From assembly GCA_002493085.1 (NCBI GenBank), contig DKXQ01000239.1, positions 1 to 7,022 on the forward strand: a stretch of 7,022 nt of DNA. The letters are read 5' to 3'. The stretch comes from Lachnoclostridium sp. UBA7122 (GTDB taxonomy: Bacteria; Bacillota; Clostridia; Lachnospirales; Lachnospiraceae). The first letter of the stretch is position 1. Each line of letters starts with the position of its first letter. Made by a program: the position numbers and the translations under genes. The notes under the pieces were generated by a model that made no database searches, was not told the DNA's origin, and saw nothing but the letters and a program-made list of their open reading frames with translations. Positions 1 through 5,932 of the stretch are shown piece after piece.

Positions 1-2
1 AC

Positions 3-22
3 CCAGGTAAAGTTACACTATC
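3..22. repeat. Left copy of 20-bp inverted repeat bounding the window
   Basis: CCAGGTAAAGTTACACTATC is repeated exactly, in inverted orientation, at 7003-7022. The match stops sharply on the inner side (T at 23, against C on the equivalent strand at the right end), which is how the tip of a terminal inverted repeat behaves. Read outwards it is GATAGTGTAACTTTACCTGG, beginning with G and containing GTGTAA near the tip, loosely like the ends of IS256-family (mutator-type) elements. That family guess is inference. Either two inverted copies of one IS flank the window, or the window is itself a unit with 20-bp ends. Confidence 0.7.
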
Positions 23-144
23 TTATGGACAATGGGTAGTTTACATAGTTCAGAATATATGGTAACATAATTATAAACCGTTGGCACACCTGCACACTAT
101 TTATTTTTGTTACATATTAACCAAATAGTCTTAATTGGATGTGA

Positions 145-179
145 ATAGTAATAATAGTAACTGGCTACTTTATTACTAT
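145..179 (+). promoter_or_regulatory. Strong hairpin or palindromic operator in the leader of the 422-aa gene
   Basis: ATAGTAATAA (145-154) pairs perfectly with TTATTACTAT (170-179). Past a single bulged T, AGTA (156-159) pairs with TACT (166-169), leaving the six-base loop ACTGGC. It ends a few bases before the ribosome binding site (AAGGA, about 183-187) of the gene starting at 197. It could be a DNA operator or an mRNA leader hairpin affecting translation or stability. There is no T-run after it, so it is not an intrinsic terminator. No convincing -35/-10 pair was found in 23-144. Confidence 0.45.
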
Positions 180-196
180 ATTAAGGAATCTGTATT

Positions 197-1465
197 ATGA
201 ACCATGTTTATAAACCATCTGGAAAAATTTCTTTTTTATTTTTGCCGGTTTTTCTTATTATACTGTTTATAATGGCTATATGCGCATTTGTTTGTGTATT
301 TCTTATACATTTTTCGCCATATTCTTTATTTGATGCCATTATTTTCATTTTTGCTATAATAAAAATTGCAGAATACAGTGCATTATGCTGTGTAAGGGCA
401 GGAAAGGTACGCAATCCTGTTTTTTCTGCTGTAAGTGGTATTATTACCGGACTTTCTTACTGGTATTTTTTTATAATATTTTATTTACCAATAAAAAATA
501 TGTTTGTTATGAAATCATTTTATTTGTTCAATGAATCTCCATCAGGGATTTTACAAATTTTTGGTTTTAAAGAATTAACTAATGCATTTTCTGTGCTTAA
601 AACTAATGGCGCTTTAGTCACTGGAAAAAGAGGTGAGAGTTTTTTTACAGTTCCAGGGAATATATGTATTATTATATTCATCATATCTTGTATTGCTTCA
701 TTAATATTTTTTGCATTAGAATTTTATAAATACAGCCGTAACCCTTTTTGTGAGACTTCTGGCAAATGGATGAAAAAAATTGTATTTACAAGCAGTGTTC
801 CAGAAGATGATGAATCATTTATAACAAAACTTCTTTTAGGGGATTGTAAAGTACTTACATATTTAGAACCACTTTATGAGCTTAATGTTGACCATTGTAA
901 AATTTCATTGTACACTTCTGGTTTAAATGATAAATTTTTTGTATCTTTATCATATATGGAAAACAGTGGCAAGCTTGACACAAAGAGCGGCAAAACAAAA
1001 TTTAACGAAAATGAACTTGTAGAATACCTTGAAATAGATAATGATACTGGACGTTCACTTCTTACACGCAGCCAGTACGGGCCAGAAGATGCCTCAGTAA
1101 TTGTTGTAACAGACCAGTCAAAAAGAAAAGCCACCCGGTGGATATTTTTTAACTTTATAATTGGCATTTTAGCAATTCTTTTATGTGTATTTGCTATTTT
1201 TAAACTTGGTGATGGATTGCAGGAATTTCTTTTTAAAGGAGGTTTTTTCTATATTGTACTTATATTCTTTGTCAATGCTGCCAGATTTATACGTACCATG
1301 CAAAAAGAAATGGTTATTACAAGTACAGAAGATAAATATGAATATGAGGGGACTAAGAAATTTTTAAGTAAAGAAGCTGAACCACCTGCTGTACTTAGAC
1401 TGTTTTATTTGTTTATGATGGCTTCTGCTATTGGGTTATTTATACTTTGTATTATCAAAATGTAA
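197..1465 (+). CDS. Polytopic membrane protein of unknown function, 422 aa
   Basis: I do not recognise a family. The ATG at 197 has AAGGA about ten bases upstream, and the protein starts directly before its first membrane helix. Hydrophobic segments lie at about residues 12-38, 44-64, 76-97, 153-174, 313-333, 349-364 and 399-420, so about seven helices. Between the fourth and fifth is a soluble domain of about 135 residues (175-312), mostly polar and charged. It opens with NPFCETSGKWMKK, which resembles half of a zinc-ribbon-like knuckle but has only one cysteine there, so metal binding is not supported. The region 101-150 between helices three and four is probably extracytoplasmic, with little charge. 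There are no catalytic motifs, no signal peptidase site and no transporter signature. The next gene follows after 102 bp on the same strand and also encodes a membrane-anchored protein of unknown function, so the two may act together. The coding region is confident; the role is unknown. Confidence 0.85.
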   Translation: MNHVYKPSGKISFLFLPVFLIILFIMAICAFVCVFLIHFSPYSLFDAIIFIFAIIKIAEYSALCCVRAGKVRNPVFSAVSGIITGLSYWYFFIIFYLPIKNMFVMKSFYLFNESPSGILQIFGFKELTNAFSVLKTNGALVTGKRGESFFTVPGNICIIIFIISCIASLIFFALEFYKYSRNPFCETSGKWMKKIVFTSSVPEDDESFITKLLLGDCKVLTYLEPLYELNVDHCKISLYTSGLNDKFFVSLSYMENSGKLDTKSGKTKFNENELVEYLEIDNDTGRSLLTRSQYGPEDASVIVVTDQSKRKATRWIFFNFIIGILAILLCVFAIFKLGDGLQEFLFKGGFFYIVLIFFVNAARFIRTMQKEMVITSTEDKYEYEGTKKFLSKEAEPPAVLRLFYLFMMASAIGLFILCIIKM

Positions 1466-1567
1466 TTCTTAGATAATAATGACAATAATTTATCGTTACC
1501 TGTCTTATAAAACAGACAGCAATACTTAATTTATATACATATTTTACAGGAAAATGGAGAATTAAAA

Positions 1568-2863
1568 ATGACAGATTATTCACAATTTGAAGCAAGTATT
1601 AAATCAGGAATACACCCTGACCCAAAACGTGTAAGAAAAATGGATGAAATAACAGGGGTTGTTTTGAAACAGCGCAAAGAGTCAAAAATAATATGTGTTA
1701 TATGTATATTACTTGCGATAGCGTTTTTCCGTATTAAGCTTGCTTTTACTGTGGTTTTTGGACTTATGGCGTTATTTTTCTTATGGCGTGGTACTGGCCA
1801 GATTCCAGACAGTTATCTTAAAGAAATTTATGAAGAAGGGCTTTTAGTCCCTGGCATTATTGTAAAGACACATCCCCTTACTGTAATGGCTATCTCAAAT
1901 ATGGTTGCACATGACGGGGCAGAAACAATAAATGGCTGTTATAATCTTGTAGTTAAGGATATAGATGGTGCAAAAAAGGAACTATATGAAAAAATTCCCT
2001 GTTCCTGTTTTTTTAATTATTCAAATGGCTTTTACCATTCAGCATTTCAGCCACATCCGCTTTACTGGGGCACTTCCAATAAAGAAGAAATTAACTCTGC
2101 CCTTATGGCAATCGAAGAAAGCAATAAGGAAAATTCCCAGGATGAATGGGAAGTGCTAAAGAGAATTGCAAGCCAGTTTCCAGACCTTAAAAATAGTGAA
2201 ATTGTCTTATTAGATAAGGATTATATGCCATTTGGAATAAAACACCACGATTCAGAAGGATACACCCCTTTAAATATGGAAACGCCTTTAAACAGGGATT
2301 TTAATGCACCACCAGCAGAGCAGTATAAGAAAACTGGAAGCAAAAATGAAAAAGATACAAGTGAAACAGATATTCCTTATATTACACAGGACATGCCCGG
2401 AAAAAATATTTATAATAAGATGATAAAACTGGCATTTAATCATAATGTATATAAATATATAAGTGGACATTGTGAATATGGACCTGTTATAATAGCAGAA
2501 CATCCAGGGCTTTTTACATATATAGGAAACCATGCGCAGTTTTTAGAATGTGTACATGGCAGCAATATTTCTTTACAAGAAGGAGAATATCCACTAATTT
2601 ATGAAAAATATCTGGTAACAACAAAGGGGTATTACAAGGACGGAAAACTTTTGTCCTGGGACAATGTAAAATTCTCTGTTAAGTTTAACAGCTTAAATGG
2701 CATTAAATTATACTTAAATGATGAAAAATTTGCTGAATTTAGTACACATATTGATAATTATAAAAATATAGAAAATATGTCAGCACTTGAAATACAGATG
2801 GTCTTGCACAATGAAGCATTAAATGTACTGGAATTTTTACAGGAACTGCAAAATCTTCAATAG
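1568..2863 (+). CDS. Membrane-anchored protein of unknown function, 431 aa
   Basis: The start at 1568 is supported by GGAG (1556-1559) eight bases upstream. Residues 1-39 are soluble and basic, two close hydrophobic stretches (about 40-55 and 57-74) form a hairpin anchor, and the remaining 355 or so residues are soluble and probably cytoplasmic. Right after the anchor comes a beta-rich stretch, LKEIYEEGLLVPGIIVKTHP (84-103), reminiscent of the small domain that follows a two-helix anchor in DUF3239-like proteins; this resemblance is only suggestive. A polar, low-complexity linker lies at about 240-280. A C-terminal domain (about 285-431) ends in a helix and contains alternating strands with YYKDGKLLSWDNVKFSVKF (355-373), a pattern seen in PH-like folds. 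No enzyme motif is visible. It may be cotranscribed with the gene ending at 1465. The 102-bp gap holds only a weak 6-bp hairpin (CTGTCT/AGACAG, 1500-1519) and no clear promoter. Confidence 0.85.
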   Translation: MTDYSQFEASIKSGIHPDPKRVRKMDEITGVVLKQRKESKIICVICILLAIAFFRIKLAFTVVFGLMALFFLWRGTGQIPDSYLKEIYEEGLLVPGIIVKTHPLTVMAISNMVAHDGAETINGCYNLVVKDIDGAKKELYEKIPCSCFFNYSNGFYHSAFQPHPLYWGTSNKEEINSALMAIEESNKENSQDEWEVLKRIASQFPDLKNSEIVLLDKDYMPFGIKHHDSEGYTPLNMETPLNRDFNAPPAEQYKKTGSKNEKDTSETDIPYITQDMPGKNIYNKMIKLAFNHNVYKYISGHCEYGPVIIAEHPGLFTYIGNHAQFLECVHGSNISLQEGEYPLIYEKYLVTTKGYYKDGKLLSWDNVKFSVKFNSLNGIKLYLNDEKFAEFSTHIDNYKNIENMSALEIQMVLHNEALNVLEFLQELQNLQ

Positions 2864-2881
2864 AGCTGTCTTGTACTATTT

Positions 2882-2950
2882 TTTGTTGTAACTATTGACA
2901 ATACAATGCAAAGGTACTATAATAGATGTATCAATAAAAGTTACAACAAA
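2882..2950. promoter_or_regulatory. Perfect 12-bp inverted repeat bracketing a promoter (putative operator pair)
   Basis: TTTGTTGTAACT (2882-2893) and its exact reverse complement AGTTACAACAAA (2939-2950) flank the promoter at 2895-2923. The left arm ends one base before the -35 box and the right arm lies in the 5' leader, just before the GGAGG. The arm centres are 57 bp apart, about five to six helical turns. That suits a dimeric or looping repressor, or alternatively a leader stem that forms only in read-through RNA. No regulator gene is present in the window. The regulator type is unknown; winged-helix factors of the HxlR or MarR type would be natural candidates, but this is inference. Confidence 0.5.
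2895..2923 (+). promoter_or_regulatory. Perfect consensus sigma-A promoter (TTGACA-17-TATAAT)
   Basis: TTGACA at 2895-2900 and TATAAT at 2918-2923 are separated by exactly 17 bp, matching the housekeeping consensus at every position. Transcription would begin near 2930 and run into the short reading frame at 2966. Such a strong promoter in front of a 26-codon stub suggests that the original gene was well expressed when not repressed. Confidence 0.85.
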
Positions 2951-2965
2951 GTGGAGGTAAATATT

Positions 2966-3046
2966 ATGGCAAATTTTAGTAAAGTTAGTGTAGCACAGGA
3001 TGCAAGGACAGAGCTTCATGACAAGCTTAAAAAATTTAAAGATTAA
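2966..3046 (+). pseudogene. 5' stub of a cupin-domain protein gene (26 codons)
   Basis: An ATG at 2966, eight bases after GGAGG (2953-2957), opens a 26-residue frame ending in TAA at 3044. It begins MANFSKVSVAQDARTELHD, then KLKKFKD. From memory, this start closely matches the N-terminus of small single-domain cupin proteins of Clostridia and Proteobacteria, which normally run on into a beta barrel with metal-binding histidines (a VPFVHSHK-type segment). Here the match stops after about 21 residues and nothing resembling the barrel follows. The gene was therefore probably truncated by a deletion, with its promoter, operator-like repeat and ribosome binding site intact. A functional 26-aa basic peptide cannot be excluded. 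From 2864 to 3320 this stub is the only coding sequence; the rest is promoter, palindromes and AT-rich DNA. Confidence 0.6.
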
Positions 3047-3052
3047 GCTTAA

Positions 3053-3133
3053 CAACATAACAATACTTAAATTCTAAGTGATGATGAAACTTAAAATACA
3101 ATATTTAAGTTTCATCATTTCTTTGTTATGTTG
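3053..3133. repeat. 81-bp nested palindrome (two-tier hairpin)
   Basis: The outer arms CAACATAACAA (3053-3063) and TTGTTATGTTG (3123-3133) pair over 11 bp. The inner arms at 3081-3095 (ATGATGAAACTTAAA) and 3104-3118 pair over 15 bp around the 8-base loop ATACAATA. The two tiers are separated by unpaired stretches of 17 and 4 bases. It starts seven bases after the stop of the cupin stub. It could be a terminator for that transcript, although only TTGCTTTT follows and there is no real T-run. It could also be a small non-autonomous palindromic element, or a structured RNA. Copy number elsewhere in the genome would decide. Confidence 0.55.
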
Positions 3134-3258
3134 CTTTTATAGGAATAAACTAATTAAATAAACTAGTAATAATTGCCGATAAACAAGATAATTACACCTA
3201 TCTCTACCCTACGTTTTTATCTAATGGTAATTTTTACAGGTTTTATTATTATATTTTC

Positions 3259-3295
3259 GTAACTGCCATATGGCATTATGCTGTCTGGCAGTTAC
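3259..3295 (+). promoter_or_regulatory. Leader hairpin upstream of the 429-aa gene
   Basis: GTAACTGCCA (3259-3268) pairs perfectly with TGGCAGTTAC (3286-3295) around a 17-base loop. It ends 15 bases before the ribosome binding site of the gene starting at 3321. It may be an operator or a 5'-leader stem. An in-frame upstream ATG at 3270 lies inside the loop, which argues against that ATG as the start. No good -35/-10 pair is obvious between 3134 and 3258. Confidence 0.4.
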
Positions 3296-3320
3296 AATAT
3301 ATAAGGAAATGGAGTTGCTT

Positions 3321-4610
3321 ATGAGAGGATATATGGCCACGGATGGTAATTTTTCAAACCAGGCAGGGCGGATACCATCTGTCAGGAATAAAGAGCGGAC
3401 TGCTGCAACAAGAAATAATTCTGCTGCAACGGCAAGAAACAGTGCTGCAAATGCAGGCCGGCCTATGCCAGCCGGCAGTAATATTCCAGGTACAGGCGGC
3501 AGTGCATACTCACTGCCAGAAAGTTTTGACAGGCTTTCTTCTATTGTAAGCCAGAACGATATAGAAAGCTGGATGACAGCAGATGAACAGCAACAGAACA
3601 ATATACCACAAGGTACTGCACAGGGACGCACAAATGCCTATAATGCTGCACAGGCAGCATACAGCCAGCAAACAGCTTATAGCAAACAGACACAGGCGGC
3701 ACAAGGTCAACAGACATCACCAGGTGCAAGCCAGGCAACAGGCCAGGCTGCTTTTTTAGACAATAACACACTGACTGATGAAGAACTTGCCTTGCTTCAG
3801 GAGGAAGAAGAGGAGAAAAAGAAGGGCAACAGGTCATATGGATTTAATGAAAGTGACATTGAACATATGAACAGCCTGTTAGAAAGCATGAAAAAAGCAA
3901 GGGAGCGCAATAAGGCAAATAATGATAAAAAGGCTAAGGCAAAAAAGGTCTTGAGATACCAGTTTAAAAAGATTTCGGGAACAATTTCAAAAGCTAAGAA
4001 TATTACACAAGCAGGGGATGCCGTATTTAAAGCTAAAAATGCACTGGTAAGCATAAAGAAAAAAGGTGCAAGCGGCAAGTATGATTCTAATGAAATTGCT
4101 ATGGCAGAAACCCATGCAAGAAAAATGGTGCGCATAGCTAAAGTAAAACTGGCCCACCTTAAGCAGGAAGATGCATCTGACAAATATGGAAGCAAAGATG
4201 AAATTTCTGTTGAATACAGAAAGCTGGTTAAAAAATCACACCGCAAAGAAGAAGATATGGAACTTTTAAAAGCTGATATGGACTATTTAAAAGCACAGAT
4301 AAAGTATATAAAGAGTGGTGGAAGGTCTGCTGTAACAGGCACAGGCACTTCCGGAAGCAGTAATATAACTGCCAATACAGCTATACAGGCTGCTTATATA
4401 ATGAAAAAAGAAGCCATAAAAGAAAATTTAGAAGAATTCTTAGAAAATAGTGAATTTGCAGGTACAGTATATGATATGGTATCAGATACTGCTGCCGCTG
4501 TTTCAAATGCACCAGTATCTGCGGGCGGAACAATAGCTGCATCTGCTGTAACAGGGGCAGCCGCTGCACCTGTTTCTGTTCCAAATGGTGGTTTTACTAC
4601 AATGATGTAG
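3321..4610 (+). CDS. Unknown soluble protein: Ala/Gln-rich N-terminus, charged helical core, Ala-rich tail (429 aa)
   Basis: The start is set at the ATG at 3321, which has GGAG (3311-3314) six bases upstream; earlier in-frame ATGs at 3270 and 3309 have no usable ribosome binding site. Residues 1-60 are basic and low-complexity, rich in N, A, R and T. A short ordered-looking patch follows (about 62-87: YSLPESFDRLSS, then ESWMTADE). Residues 88-145 are rich in Q, A, T, S and Y and probably disordered. An acidic run of five E at about 161-165 is followed directly by three K. Residues 175-332 are highly charged and helix-forming, with many KK and KAK patches, likely coiled coil or nucleic-acid or partner binding. 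Residues 355-380 form a helix, and the tail (about 388-429) is rich in A, V, G and S. There is no signal peptide, no clear membrane helix and no catalytic motif. I do not recognise the family. A terminator follows at once, so the transcript probably ends here. Codon use is less AT-biased than in the two membrane-protein genes. Confidence 0.8.
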   Translation: MRGYMATDGNFSNQAGRIPSVRNKERTAATRNNSAATARNSAANAGRPMPAGSNIPGTGGSAYSLPESFDRLSSIVSQNDIESWMTADEQQQNNIPQGTAQGRTNAYNAAQAAYSQQTAYSKQTQAAQGQQTSPGASQATGQAAFLDNNTLTDEELALLQEEEEEKKKGNRSYGFNESDIEHMNSLLESMKKARERNKANNDKKAKAKKVLRYQFKKISGTISKAKNITQAGDAVFKAKNALVSIKKKGASGKYDSNEIAMAETHARKMVRIAKVKLAHLKQEDASDKYGSKDEISVEYRKLVKKSHRKEEDMELLKADMDYLKAQIKYIKSGGRSAVTGTGTSGSSNITANTAIQAAYIMKKEAIKENLEEFLENSEFAGTVYDMVSDTAAAVSNAPVSAGGTIAASAVTGAAAAPVSVPNGGFTTMM

Positions 4611-4636
4611 AATATTTTAGAAGAAAGTCTGAAGTC

Positions 4637-4686
4637 AAAAAGGTTTTTCGCAAAAGCTGTAAAGCATTGCAGAAAAACCTTTTTTT
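4637..4686 (+). terminator. Rho-independent terminator after the 429-aa gene
   Basis: AAAAAGGTTTTTC (4637-4649) pairs perfectly with GAAAAACCTTTTT (4672-4684). GCAA/TTGC (4650-4653 with 4667-4670) extends the stem past a bulged A. A run of seven T (4680-4686) overlaps and follows the right arm. The matching A-run on the left means it may also stop transcription coming from the right. It lies 26 bases after the stop codon at 4610 and separates this gene from the lipoprotein gene. Confidence 0.85.
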
Positions 4687-4793
4687 AAATTGCAGAAACA
4701 AAAAAAACCTCCAGAAAAACCAGTCTGCTGTATATAAGTTTTAATTATGTGCAAACTACAATACAACCAGAATAATTTCATAACGGTTTTAAG

Positions 4794-4815
4794 TCCAGAT
4801 GTATCTATATCTGGA
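4794..4815 (+). promoter_or_regulatory. Palindrome just before the lipoprotein gene's ribosome binding site
   Basis: TCCAGAT (4794-4800) and ATCTGGA (4809-4815) form a perfect 7-bp inverted repeat around GTATCTAT. The repeat ends two bases before GGAGG (4818-4822). It could be an operator or a small leader stem next to the ribosome binding site. No clear promoter is visible between the upstream terminator and this repeat, so the transcription start is unresolved. Confidence 0.35.
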
Positions 4816-4831
4816 ATGGAGGTTAAATATA

Positions 4832-5806
4832 ATGCATAATAAATTAAATAAGATTTTATTTGCAGGGCTGCTTTTGGCAGCAGCTTCAGCAATAACTGGA
4901 TGTGGCAGCAATAGCGGACAAAATGAGCTTCATATCGGATATTTTAACAATATTACCCATGCGCAGGCCTTAATGCTAAAGGCAGAGGGCAGTCTGGAAA
5001 AAAGCCTTGGTGATAATACTGATGTCAAATGGACTGCTTTTAATGCTGGGCCTGCTGAGGTTGAAGCACTGTTTTCGGGAGATATTGATATAGGTTATAT
5101 CGGACCTGTTCCTGCATTGAGTGCCAATGTAAAGTCTAAAGGTGATGTAGTAATTATATCAGGTGCTTCTAAGGGAGGCGCTGTGCTTGTTAAAAGAAAG
5201 GGTTCAGACATCAATAATGTTGCTTCTCTGGATGGAAAAGTTGTCGCTGTTCCACAGATGGGCAATACCCAGCATTTGTCCCTTTTAAAGCTTCTAGCTG
5301 ACAATGGGCTTAAATCTGTGTCAGATGGCGGCACAGTGACAATAAGTGCTATATCCAATGCTGATGTAGCTAATACTATGGAACGTGGAGATATTGATGC
5401 AGCGTATGTGCCAGAGCCATGGGGTGCTACACTTCTTAAAAATGATGCAGAACTTATACTTGACTATGATGAAATACATTATGACGGAGATTATGATGTT
5501 GCACTTGTTGTAGCAAGAAAAGAATTTATTGATGAAAATCCTGGTATCGTTGACGAGTTTCTTAAACAACATAAAGAAGCTACAAGCAAAATAAATAATG
5601 ATAAGAAAAATTCGCTTAAAATTATTAACAATGAACTAAAAGAAGCTACTGGAAAAGCTCTGGGTGATGACATTATAACTGATGCTTTTAAACGTATTGG
5701 CATAAGCACAGAAATAAATGAAGAATCTGTACTTAGTTTTGCTGATATAGGCAAAACAGAGGGATTTATTCCTGAACTGCCAGGGAAAGACCTGATATGG
5801 CATTAA
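4832..5806 (+). CDS. ABC-transporter substrate-binding lipoprotein, SsuA/TauA/NMT1 type
   Basis: A 324-aa periplasmic-binding-type lipoprotein. The ATG at 4832 has GGAGG (4818-4822) nine bases upstream; an in-frame ATG at 4799 falls inside the palindrome and has no ribosome binding site. Residues 1-23 are a lipoprotein signal, with lipobox ITGC and the lipid-modified Cys at 24. The mature part shows hallmarks of the sulfonate/nitrate/thiamine-precursor binding family: IGYFNNITHAQALMLKAEG (35-53), FNAGPAEVEALFSGDIDIGY (70-89) then IGPVPA, GNTQHLSLL (144-152) and EPWGATLL (195-202). Such proteins sit on the outer membrane face and hand substrate to a permease and ATPase. Aliphatic sulfonates are a fair guess, but nitrate, taurine or pyrimidine-like ligands fit as well, so no symbol is given. 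Usually the permease and ATPase genes follow in the same operon. Here an IS begins four bases after the stop codon and no partner gene is present. The C-terminus (ELPGKDLIWH) looks essentially complete. Confidence 0.9.
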   Translation: MHNKLNKILFAGLLLAAASAITGCGSNSGQNELHIGYFNNITHAQALMLKAEGSLEKSLGDNTDVKWTAFNAGPAEVEALFSGDIDIGYIGPVPALSANVKSKGDVVIISGASKGGAVLVKRKGSDINNVASLDGKVVAVPQMGNTQHLSLLKLLADNGLKSVSDGGTVTISAISNADVANTMERGDIDAAYVPEPWGATLLKNDAELILDYDEIHYDGDYDVALVVARKEFIDENPGIVDEFLKQHKEATSKINNDKKNSLKIINNELKEATGKALGDDIITDAFKRIGISTEINEESVLSFADIGKTEGFIPELPGKDLIWH

Positions 5807-5810
5807 TTAT
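5803..5810. repeat. Possible left target-site duplication of the IS
   Basis: TTAATTAT directly abuts the left IS end and matches TTAATTCT (6910-6917), which directly abuts the right IS end, at seven of eight positions. It contains the stop codon of the substrate-binding protein gene. IS4-family elements usually make duplications of about this length or somewhat longer. In such AT-rich sequence the match could be chance. Confidence 0.4.
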
Positions 5811-5826
5811 TAACTCAACTTTCCCA
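5811..5826. repeat. Left terminal inverted repeat of the IS4-family element
   Basis: TAACTCAACTTTCCCA is an exact reverse complement of 6894-6909. The next inner base on each side differs only slightly (CC against GC), so the functional repeat may be a few bases longer with a mismatch. Confidence 0.85.
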
Positions 5827-5863
5827 CCAACAAATCTGACATATTAATATCTTGACATTAAAA

Positions 5864-5927
5864 TAGCACCTAATCTTTGATATAATAAGATTGTCACATC
5901 AAACTAATCATGAAAGACGAGGTGCTA
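5864..5927 (+). promoter_or_regulatory. Long-range hairpin that would hide the transposase ribosome binding site in read-through RNA
   Basis: TAGCACCT (5864-5871) is the exact complement of AGGTGCTA (5920-5927), and the latter contains the ribosome binding site AGGTG of the transposase. Between them, AATCTT (5872-5877) pairs with AAGATT (5887-5892), stacking on the first arm. The left arm lies upstream of the -10 box (5881-5886), so RNA started at the IS promoter lacks it, while RNA entering from outside has both arms. Known IS10 and IS50 elements use the same logic to avoid activation by external transcription. The pairing is seen in the sequence; its role here is inference. Confidence 0.55.
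5878..5886 (+). promoter_or_regulatory. Extended -10 promoter of the transposase
   Basis: TGATATAAT gives a perfect TATAAT (5881-5886) with the extended TG one base upstream. A TTGACA at 5852-5857 is also present, but the spacer of 23 bp is too long for normal use, so the extended -10 is the better explanation. Transcription would start near 5893, about 40 bases before the ATG at 5933. Confidence 0.6.
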
Positions 5928-5932
5928 ATCTT

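Noticed and set aside
1185..1367. 60-codon overlapping plus-strand frame inside the 422-aa gene
   Set aside because: It is a shadow of the real gene in another frame; an AAAGGAGG lookalike at about 1226-1233 lies inside it, not before a plausible start.
2860..2884. Intrinsic terminator after the 431-aa gene (AATAG...CTATT followed by T-run)
   Set aside because: The stem would have only five weak pairs, and the T-run overlaps the operator-like arm. Not convincing.
3134..3258. Riboswitch or promoter in the AT-rich stretch before the 429-aa gene
   Set aside because: No recognisable aptamer core and no properly spaced -35/-10 pair. Candidate boxes (TTTACA, TATATT) are only 11 bp apart.
3270..3320. 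Earlier in-frame ATG (3270) as start of the 429-aa protein
   Set aside because: It lies inside the loop of the 3259-3295 hairpin and lacks a ribosome binding site, while the ATG at 3321 has GGAG at the right distance.
3797..4246. 149-codon open frame on the minus strand inside the 429-aa gene
   Set aside because: It is antisense to a well-supported gene, has no ribosome binding site of note, and its composition is the mirror of the Lys/Glu-rich codons on the plus strand.
4799..4831. Earlier in-frame ATG (4799) as start of the binding protein
   Set aside because: It falls within the palindrome, has no ribosome binding site, and would put 11 extra residues before a normal lipoprotein signal.
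5491..5754. Minus-strand open frame inside the binding protein gene as the missing body of the gene cut at 6934
   Set aside because: It is plain antisense of a conserved protein. A real gene overlapping it fully is unlikely, so a rearrangement is the better explanation.
5852..5886. TTGACA at 5852-5857 paired with TATAAT at 5881-5886 as a standard promoter
   Set aside because: The spacer is 23 bp, well beyond the usual 16-19. The extended -10 (TGATATAAT) explains the promoter without that -35.
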